Positions 1 to 7,300 of a stretch of DNA of 64,000 bases are shown here, one piece after another; the stretch's first letter is position 1, and every line of letters begins with the position of its first letter. Source of the DNA: Planctomycetota bacterium (GTDB lineage Bacteria > Planctomycetota > Phycisphaerae > UBA1845); assembly GCA_024278775.1 (NCBI GenBank), contig JAJRSP010000132.1:1-64000 (forward strand), in the 5' to 3' direction. The notes below the pieces were generated by a model. It worked only from the letters and a program-made list of their open reading frames with translations, made no database searches and was not told the DNA's origin. A program made the position numbers and the translations under genes.

Positions 1-18
1 ATGGCCACCCCCATTCCG

Positions 19-759
19 CTAGCCGGCCCCCTCATCAGAAGTTGTCGGGGTAGGGGACGCGGAAGGCTCTGGTACCTCGGTAGGTGCCGCCACAGTAGCA
101 TCGGGTGGCTGCGGTGGCGCTGTAGGTTCAGTCGGTGCCACCCCCACCTCCGAGGCGGCGGCCTGTGCAGCAGCGCGGGCCGCCCCGGCACTAGCCGAAG
201 GAATACTGGTACGTTTGGGGGCACTCCCCGGCGCTTTGGTCGGCTTCTTTTTTCCCGGCGAGACCACCATCGTCATGCGACGCCCGTGCATCGAGGGAAA
301 CTGGTCTACACGAATCGACTCACCCAGTTCGTCTACGATGCCCTTAAAAATCTCATCGGCCACCTCACGATGGAATCGCTCTCGTCCTCGGAACAACATC
401 GTAAACTGAACCTTGTTCCCTTCGCTGAGGAAACGGACTGCGCGGGCCATCTTGATGGAGCGATCGTGCGGGTCCGTCTTGGGACGCAGCCGTATCTCTT
501 TGAGCGTGACCTGATGGCTCTGGGCCGACATCTTCATCCGCTTTTTCTTTTCATACAACGATCTGCCGTAATCCATGATACGGCACACCGGCGGACTTTC
601 GTTCGGGGAAACCTCCACAAGGTCAAGGCCGGCGTCACGCGCCAGTCCTAACGCTTGGTCACACGGCATGATGCCCAGTTGATTCTCGTGCTGGTCGATG
701 ACCCGAACGGGTGAGATGCGAATCCGCTCATTAAGACGAAGTGCTTTTGCGATAACAAT
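19..759 (-). CDS. infC: Translation initiation factor IF-3, AUU start
   Basis: IF-3 binds the 30S subunit, blocks 50S joining and proofreads the initiator codon. The N-domain (LNERIRI, VIDQHENQLGIM), linker and C-domain (KEIRLRPKT, FRGRE) are all present. The first in-frame ATG (667-669) would remove the conserved LNERIR segment. Between the in-frame stop TAG and that ATG there is no ATG, GTG or TTG, only ATT (757-759) and ATC (751-753) with an AGGGG tract just upstream, so a non-canonical start is required. AUU is the known autoregulated infC start in other bacteria and I chose it; AUC has the better spacing. The product is about 246 residues because of a roughly 75-residue Ala/Pro/Thr-rich C-terminal tail after the conserved domain. 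It lies 114 bp downstream of thrS. rpmI and rplT, which usually follow, would lie beyond the window. Confidence 0.93.
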   Translation of the reverse strand: MVIAKALRLNERIRISPVRVIDQHENQLGIMPCDQALGLARDAGLDLVEVSPNESPPVCRIMDYGRSLYEKKKRMKMSAQSHQVTLKEIRLRPKTDPHDRSIKMARAVRFLSEGNKVQFTMLFRGRERFHREVADEIFKGIVDELGESIRVDQFPSMHGRRMTMVVSPGKKKPTKAPGSAPKRTSIPSASAGAARAAAQAAASEVGVAPTEPTAPPQPPDATVAAPTEVPEPSASPTPTTSDEGAG

Positions 760-873
760 AAACCCCTACAAATGAAATCCGGCGACCGCTCCTGCTCCAC
801 ACGATTTGATGCACGCCACCAAACCAAGGACGCCATACGCCGATGAACTGTAATCTACCCTAATATACTCCAT

Positions 874-3057
874 TCACTCCGAAACTAACACAGAGTGCAG
901 GCTTTTGTCTTCGATTTCCTTGCGACAAGCATCGATGAAAGCCGCGAGGGAGAGGTTCCCCATCGTCTTGCCGCCCCGCTCGTTCACGTTGACCGTTCGA
1001 TCGGCGGATTCCTGCTCTCCAACCACCAGAATATAATTGACTTTCGCGGTCCGCAAACGATGTTTTTTCGGACCGATTTTCTCGCCCGATAGGTCGATTT
1101 TGGCCCGCAGACCAGCCTTTTGCAAGCTGTCGAACACCTCACGGCAAAAAGCTTCACTCTTCTCGCTGACACTCACCACGCCCACCTGGACCGGCGAAAG
1201 CCACAGCGGAAAAGCCCCGGCAAAGTGCTCGATCAGGATGCCCACAAACCGCTCCATACTGCCAAAAGGGGCCCGATGCACCATCACCGGACGGTGGGGC
1301 TTGTTGTCACGATCGACGTAAGTCAAATCGAACCGCTCCGGCTGAGTGTAGTCGGCCTGAACGGTGCCCAACTGCCAGCTTCTTCCGATGCAATCCTTCA
1401 CGACGAAATCGATCTTCGGACCGTAGAATGCGGCCTCTCCCGTTTCTTCGGTAAACGCGACACCGCTAGCCTGTGCGGCGGTCCGGACGGCGGTCTCGGC
1501 CCGCTCCCAGGTTTCCTTCGAACCAACATATTTGTCACTGTTCGCTTCTCGAAGCCCCACGCGTACCCGGTAGTCACTCAATCCCAACGTCTCCAGCACC
1601 TGCTTTGTGAGGCGGACCGTAGTGAGTAGCTCATCGGCCAATTGATCCTCGGTACAAAACAGGTGGGCGTCGTCCTGGGTAAACCCACGAACCCGCGTCA
1701 TCCCGGAGAGTTCGCCGCTCTGCTCATAGCGATAGACCGTGCCGTATTCCGCGACCCGAAACGGCAAATCACGGTAACTTCTCGGCTTGGAGGCATAGAT
1801 GCGAATGTGATGCGGGCAGTTCATCGGCCGAAGCAGGAAGCCATCGCCCTCTTCAAGCAATGCCTCAATCGCTTTAAGGTTTCGCTCCTTACCACCGGCC
1901 ACAGAGCCGTAACCCTTCTCGGTGAGCCGCGCCGGAGCCGCTTCGTCTTCCGCCGCCAGGGCGGTCATCGCAGCCCGCTCGAGCTCGCTGATACCCTCAG
2001 CATCGCCTCGATCGCGGCACGCCTCCCACAAGTCGTTCAGCACGCGGGCCCGCTCACTCTCAAACAACGGTGGAAACTGAGAATCTTTATAGTACGGAAA
2101 ATGCCCACTCGTCCGGTACATCTTCAGCCGTCCGATATGGGGCGTATACACCATGTGGTAGCCCAGCTTGACCATTTCCGCAGAGAGGTAATTCTGCAGC
2201 TCCGTGCGGACCACCGCCCCATGGGGGAGCCAGAGAATCATACCCTGACCGACCATATCATCGATCGTAAACAGATCGAGTTCCTTGCCGAGTACTCGGT
2301 GGTCCCGTTTTTTGGCCTCCTCCAGACGCTCATTGTACTCCTTGAGCGACGACTTCTTGAAAAACGCCGTGCCATATACGCGTTGAAGCGGCTGATCGTT
2401 GACGTCCCCGCGATAGTGCGATCGGCTGACCTGGCGAATCTGGAACGCCTTCACTACGCCCGTAGTCGGGACATGGGGTCCGCGGCAGAGATCCTCAAAA
2501 TCCGTGCCGACATTCTCACCGGTGACATAGAAACTCAGCGTGTCGCCTTCGGCCCGTTCGGCGTTGTCGATCTTGTAGCGGCTGCCTTCGTTTTGCAGCT
2601 TGCCAAGCCCCGCGTCGCGCGTCATCTCCACGCGAGAGAACCGGCGGTTCTCCTTAATAATCCGCCGCATCTCCTCCTCGATTTTCGGAAAATCATCCGG
2701 AGTGATCGAGTGCGCCAAATCAATATCGTAACAAAAGCCGTCTTCGAGGGGCGGTCCGTAGACGAGTTTGGCTTCGGGGAAAATCTTGCAGATCGCTTCG
2801 GCCATGATGTGAGCCGCACTGTGTCGAAGCACGAGCAAACTATCGGCGTCAGCGTCGGTCGCGGTAAGGATCTTGATGGTGCAGTCGCCGGGGAGCGGAC
2901 GGTGCAGATCGAACACCTCCCCCTCATGCCCATCGTCAGTTACCTTGGCGGCGATAGCGACCCGCGCAAGTCCGGGTCCGATCTCAGCAGCGACGTCAGC
3001 GGTGGTGCCCCCCTCGGCCAACGTAAGAACCGTACCATCCGGAAGTGTGACATTCAT
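874..3057 (-). CDS. thrS: Threonine--tRNA ligase
   Basis: Charges tRNA-Thr in the cytoplasm. The order is TGS domain (about residues 1-62), SAD/editing domain (HxxxH at 79-83, CRGPH at 191-195), class II catalytic core (RPMNCPHH around 411-417, which supplies a zinc ligand; EYGTVYRYE; HRAPFGSMERF) and C-terminal anticodon-binding domain. At 727 residues it is about 80 longer than common ThrRS; the extra part is an acidic, Ala-rich insertion at about residues 327-405 between GHFPYYKD and the zinc motif. The ATG start has AAGGA 9 nt upstream. infC follows on the same strand. Confidence 0.97.
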   Translation of the reverse strand: MNVTLPDGTVLTLAEGGTTADVAAEIGPGLARVAIAAKVTDDGHEGEVFDLHRPLPGDCTIKILTATDADADSLLVLRHSAAHIMAEAICKIFPEAKLVYGPPLEDGFCYDIDLAHSITPDDFPKIEEEMRRIIKENRRFSRVEMTRDAGLGKLQNEGSRYKIDNAERAEGDTLSFYVTGENVGTDFEDLCRGPHVPTTGVVKAFQIRQVSRSHYRGDVNDQPLQRVYGTAFFKKSSLKEYNERLEEAKKRDHRVLGKELDLFTIDDMVGQGMILWLPHGAVVRTELQNYLSAEMVKLGYHMVYTPHIGRLKMYRTSGHFPYYKDSQFPPLFESERARVLNDLWEACRDRGDAEGISELERAAMTALAAEDEAAPARLTEKGYGSVAGGKERNLKAIEALLEEGDGFLLRPMNCPHHIRIYASKPRSYRDLPFRVAEYGTVYRYEQSGELSGMTRVRGFTQDDAHLFCTEDQLADELLTTVRLTKQVLETLGLSDYRVRVGLREANSDKYVGSKETWERAETAVRTAAQASGVAFTEETGEAAFYGPKIDFVVKDCIGRSWQLGTVQADYTQPERFDLTYVDRDNKPHRPVMVHRAPFGSMERFVGILIEHFAGAFPLWLSPVQVGVVSVSEKSEAFCREVFDSLQKAGLRAKIDLSGEKIGPKKHRLRTAKVNYILVVGEQESADRTVNVNERGGKTMGNLSLAAFIDACRKEIEDKSLHSVLVSE

Positions 3058-3390
3058 CGTCCCGGTCCTTCAACAAGAACCGTCCACGCACAACAAGACT
3101 TGGGATGCGTCATCGCTCGAAGATCGCCGCCCTCCGCCGCAGGTATGGAGATATGATCGGCGTTGACTAACATTCAACGAGCATCAAGAACCCCTGCGTC
3201 ACCTTCGCGCACCTCCGCCAGCAAGGTCCGCACCCCACCGGTCTCACACATCCACGCCTGTCACACCACGACGGCGGAGCCCGAGTATATAGGCAGATCG
3301 GCCCAATTGGTCAAGCAACCCCACTCATCTTCACAGCGTGCCGGTGCGACACGTTGCCGCGTGTAGAACAAGAACCCTTCACTGATTGAC
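3058..3390 (-). other. Non-coding leader of thrS
   Basis: This stretch between the micro-ORF and thrS has no recognisable gene. I looked for T-box or tRNA-like elements upstream of thrS and saw none that I could support. It presumably holds the thrS promoter and leader. Confidence 0.4.
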
Positions 3391-3510
3391 CTAGTTCAAA
3401 GAAAAAAAGGTTCCTATGAACTGAGAAGCAAACGCCGAGAAAATGGCGGACACAATCGTAGCAAATTGAACCAGAAATTCCGTGGATGTAAAAAAGCCCT
3501 GGAGATTCAT
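3391..3510 (-). CDS. 39-residue hydrophobic small protein
   Basis: A short frame reads MNLQGFFTSTEFLVQFATI and continues through a hydrophobic stretch to IGTFFSLN and TAG. AAGGA lies 6 nt before the third of three consecutive in-frame ATGs, so the start is taken there (3508-3510). Residues 12-37 could form one membrane-spanning helix. It stands alone between the CBM9-like gene and thrS on the same strand. No function is known to me. Support comes from the ribosome-binding site, the clean hydrophobic composition and the lack of a competing gene. It could still be a chance frame. Confidence 0.5.
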   Translation of the reverse strand: MNLQGFFTSTEFLVQFATIVSAIFSAFASQFIGTFFSLN

Positions 3511-3664
3511 CATCATTCCTTTCGAAAACGTCCAATCAATTCGGTGAGTGGTCTCACTATCTCAACCACAACGCCCGAGATTATAGGGGAGCCATCCCAG
3601 CAGACAACCTTGATGTAGATGCCGTCGAGAAACTCTGAAAAATGGACTCCACCGACTCCCGGAG

Positions 3665-4321
3665 TTACCGTTCGAGCCGTGCGGTCGCCCAGGTCGACGG
3701 GTCCACACTCCACAAAAGATCATCCCCCACCGTCAGAAACTGTTGCCCGTGATCGCCGTCCTCGACGAGGTAGTAGAACCCGATGCGGGGGTGTTCCCGC
3801 GAATCGAACCCACTAAGACACTCGACCGGGATCATCGCTTCGAGTGTGTACCCGGTGGGCTTGACCACCGACGCCACCCGGATTCTTTCTGAAGGCACGG
3901 CGGGAGCATCCTCTCGAGCACGCTGAAGATGGCTGACACCTGCCACCGGTTGATTCTTGCGGCTACCGCCACCAGTCGGCAAAAAGAAAAACTGCTGACA
4001 GAAGCGCGTGGCGCGGCGGATGTTACGCGTGTCACGCATGTCGGTGCAGAGCCGCAGGTTATCCCCCTCCCAAAACCGTTTTGGATCGCATCGCAATCGC
4101 TGTTTTTTCCTCTGAACCCGACACGCAATAGCCAAACCCTCGTCGTTCCAACAAGCCCAGAGCTCGGCGAAGTCCTCCCGGCCGTCCAGCTCGCCAAATG
4201 AAGGCAACCGCTCCACTTCAGTCCAGCCGCTCAGCTTGCCGTCGATCTTCGGAAGCCTCGCTCGATACGCGAGTGCGAAGGAAAAATCGAACAGGAACCG
4301 ATTGGGGATCAGGGTGGTCAT
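3665..4321 (-). CDS. CBM9-like (DOMON-type fold) protein
   Basis: 218 residues from the ATG that overlaps the stop of the upstream UvrA gene (ATGA, 4318-4321). The pattern resembles family 9 carbohydrate-binding / CBM9-like domains: PKIDGKLSGWTEV near the N-terminus, then an acidic aromatic strand, EGDNLRLCTDMRDT, a long beta-rich body, and GFYYLVEDGD with WSVDPSTWA at the end. No signal peptide is evident from this start, so it may be cytoplasmic. Translational coupling to uvrA is unexpected for a sugar-binding fold and hints at a shared role with the UvrA C-terminal extension, but that is inference. An upstream start would run into uvrA. Confidence 0.7.
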   Translation of the reverse strand: MTTLIPNRFLFDFSFALAYRARLPKIDGKLSGWTEVERLPSFGELDGREDFAELWACWNDEGLAIACRVQRKKQRLRCDPKRFWEGDNLRLCTDMRDTRNIRRATRFCQQFFFLPTGGGSRKNQPVAGVSHLQRAREDAPAVPSERIRVASVVKPTGYTLEAMIPVECLSGFDSREHPRIGFYYLVEDGDHGQQFLTVGDDLLWSVDPSTWATARLER

Positions 4322-7300
4322 GCGGATCGCAGCCTCGTACTCTTGTCGCCGCCGAACGACGCACGCCACACCGCGAGCAGTTGTTTGGTGTCATTCTGCG
4401 ACAGCTCACGAACCCAAAACACGAGCCGATCATACGCCGCAGCGGGTTTGATCTCGACGTCTTCCCCGAGGCGATCCACCTGGGTCGGCGTGAAGGCTTG
4501 TCGCGGCACGCGAAGCTCGACACGCAAACCGCGTCCGATGTTCGTCACGATTTTTCCGATCGGCTGGCCCCCGCCCGGCATCGCGAACGAGCCGGCTGTC
4601 TTGGTCGCCCAGTCGAACAGGAGGTCGGATTGCATCGACTTGAACCTACCCACCAGCGACATCAGCACCATCGGCTCCCATTTGATCTTATGACGGCAAT
4701 GGATCGATTTCTGTGAGAGATGCCAATCCAAGCCGATCGATTTCCACGGCTCGGCTTTCACGGGGTCGGCCTTGGTCTGCACCACCTGTTTTTGATAGGA
4801 GGCCACGGCGTCCTTCAAAAACGCTCGGAACTTCGCCTTGGAAATGTCCTTGCCATCACGCAGGTGCAGCCGGACCTCCTGCCAACCGCCCTGTTTGCTT
4901 CTCACGCGAACGCGCTTCCATTGCCCATAAATCGGCAGATCGGCACGCTCATCCAGCGTCTTGACACCGAGCCGCGTCGCCAGCGTTTTGGTGCTGAACG
5001 TCCCCCGCTTCACACGCAACGACACCTCGATCAGGTCCTGCCCCCCCGTGAGAATATGGCAGAACCACTGCTTGGCACGTGGGGCTTTGATTTCGATGAG
5101 CGAGCGGTGGTTCCAATCCGTCGGGGACAGATCACCCACGGCTTCGATCGTCTCGACCAACCAAAGCAGTGCGTCCGAATCCCACGCGACGGGCTTGCCC
5201 TTACGATCCACGTGGTTCACCGTATGCCACGCGCGTCCGTCCGTCTCCCACGGCATCTTCACCTCGTCGCCAAGATCGGCAGACGCCGAACTCACTGGCA
5301 GCTCTTCCGAACAGTGTTCCAGAGTATAGACATCGCGATCTTCCACCGGACCGGCCTCGAGTACCGGCTTGAGCGCAGCCCCGGTGTGTGACGCCTGCAC
5401 CGCAGCCACTACGCGCGGCGGCCCCTCGACCACAATCGCGCCACCGGCCCAACCGGCCTCGGGACCGAGATCGATGATCCAGTCGGCCGTCTTGATGACG
5501 TCCAGGTTGTGCTCGATGCAGATGACGGTGTTGCCAAGATCGACCAACCGATGCAACACACTCAGCAGTTTCTTGAGATCGTCAAAATGCAAACCGGTGG
5601 TCGGCTCATCGAGAATGTAAAGTGTTTTACCGGTGGACGGCCTGCCGAGCTCGGCCGCCAGCTTGACGCGCTGAGCCTCGCCGCCGGACAGGGTTGGCGC
5701 ACTTTGACCGAGTTGAACGTATCCCAGGCCGACATCGTCAAGCGTCTTGAGCATGCGTCGGACCTTCGGCACGCGGTCAAAAAGCTCCAACGCCTCCACC
5801 ACCGGCATGTTCAACACGTCGGCGATGCTCTTGTCGCGAAACGTCACCTCCAACGTCTCCGGGACGTAACGCGAGCCGCCGCAGCTATCGCACTCGACCC
5901 AGACATCCGGCAGGAAGTGCATCTCAATGCAACGCTGCCCCATTCCCTCACACGCCTCGCACCGACCACCGGGGCGGTTAAAGCTGAACCGGTTCGGCGC
6001 ATAACCGCGAATCTTCGCCATGGGCGTCTTGGCGAAAAGCTCCCGGATCGAATCGAACAGACCGGTATAGGTGGCCGGGTTGCTCGTCGGACTCACACCG
6101 ATCGGCGATTGGTCCACGTTGATGACCTTGTCGATCCGGTCGATGCCCGTGATGTGATCGTGTCCGCCCGGCACCAGCCTCGCCCGATGAATTCGCGAGG
6201 CCAACGCCCGATACAGCACGGCATTCACCAGGCTGCTCTTCCCGCTACCCGAGACGCCCGTCACGCACGTAAAGCGCCCCAGCGGAAACGCTACGTCAAT
6301 CTCTCTGAGATTGTTTTCCCTGGCCCCATGAACCGTGAGCCACTTTCCATCCGCTACATCCTCAAGACCAACGCTCGGTGACTCCAGCGGGACCAGATCG
6401 AGACGCGTCGCCTGACGCACGGGTCGTGGGTTACTTGGTACCGCGATCGCCTCTCTGCCGGAGAGGTACTTCCCGGTCAGAGACGCACGCTTGCTCCGTA
6501 TCTTGCTCGGGCTGGCGGCAGCCGTGATCGAACCTCCGTAGGAGCCGGCACCGGGTCCGAAATCGAGAACGTGGTCTGACGAGTCGATCACCTCGCGATC
6601 GTGCTCGACGAGAAGGAGCGTGTTGCCGAGGTCGCGAAGCCGCCGCAGTGCCCGAATGAGCCGGCCGTTGTCGCGCGGGTGCAATCCGATCGTCGGCTCA
6701 TCCAGCACATAGAGCACACCGGTCAGCCCGGAGCCGATCTGCGAGGCGAGCTGGATCCGCTGCGCCTCCCCGCCGGAGAGTGTGGCAGCCGTGCGATGCA
6801 GACTGACGTAATCCAGGCCGACATCCACCAGGAACCGCACGCGCGACACGATTTCGTGCAGCAATTCTCCCGCGATCTTCCGGCGGCGCGGATCGAGCTT
6901 GATCCCGTCAAACCAGGCCAGCGTTTCGCTGAGCGGCATCACGGACACCTCGTGTATCGTCTTGCCGGAGACGCGAGTGACGGCGGCCGCGGACTGAAGT
7001 CGGCTACCCCGGCACCGTTCGCACGACACCTCCGTCACGAGGCTTTCGAGGCGTTTGCGATACTGCCAGCTCGCGCGTGTCGCCCGATCAATCGCCGGAA
7101 AGAAGCCACGCCACTTGAACTGCATACCGGCCAGCGAGTCCGACCCGACCTTCTTGTGGTTCGGCCCGTCCGATCCGACCTTGATCCAGTCTCCGCCGCA
7201 GCCATGCAAGAACGTCTGCTGTTGTGTCTCCGGCAGTTCTCGCCAGGGGGTATGCACGTCGAAGCCGATGTGCCGGGCCAACGCCTCCGCCAAGCGGAAC

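Noticed and set aside
1..651. Plus-strand frame opening at base 1
   Set aside because: Antisense to infC, the recognisable IF-3 gene.
1642..3156. 504-codon plus-strand frame
   Set aside because: Antisense to thrS, whose protein matches ThrRS throughout.
3784..3799. tRNA T-loop-like string (GGGTTCGATTCGCGGG on the minus strand)
   Set aside because: No clover-leaf around it, and it lies inside the CBM9-like reading frame, where it encodes GFDSRE.
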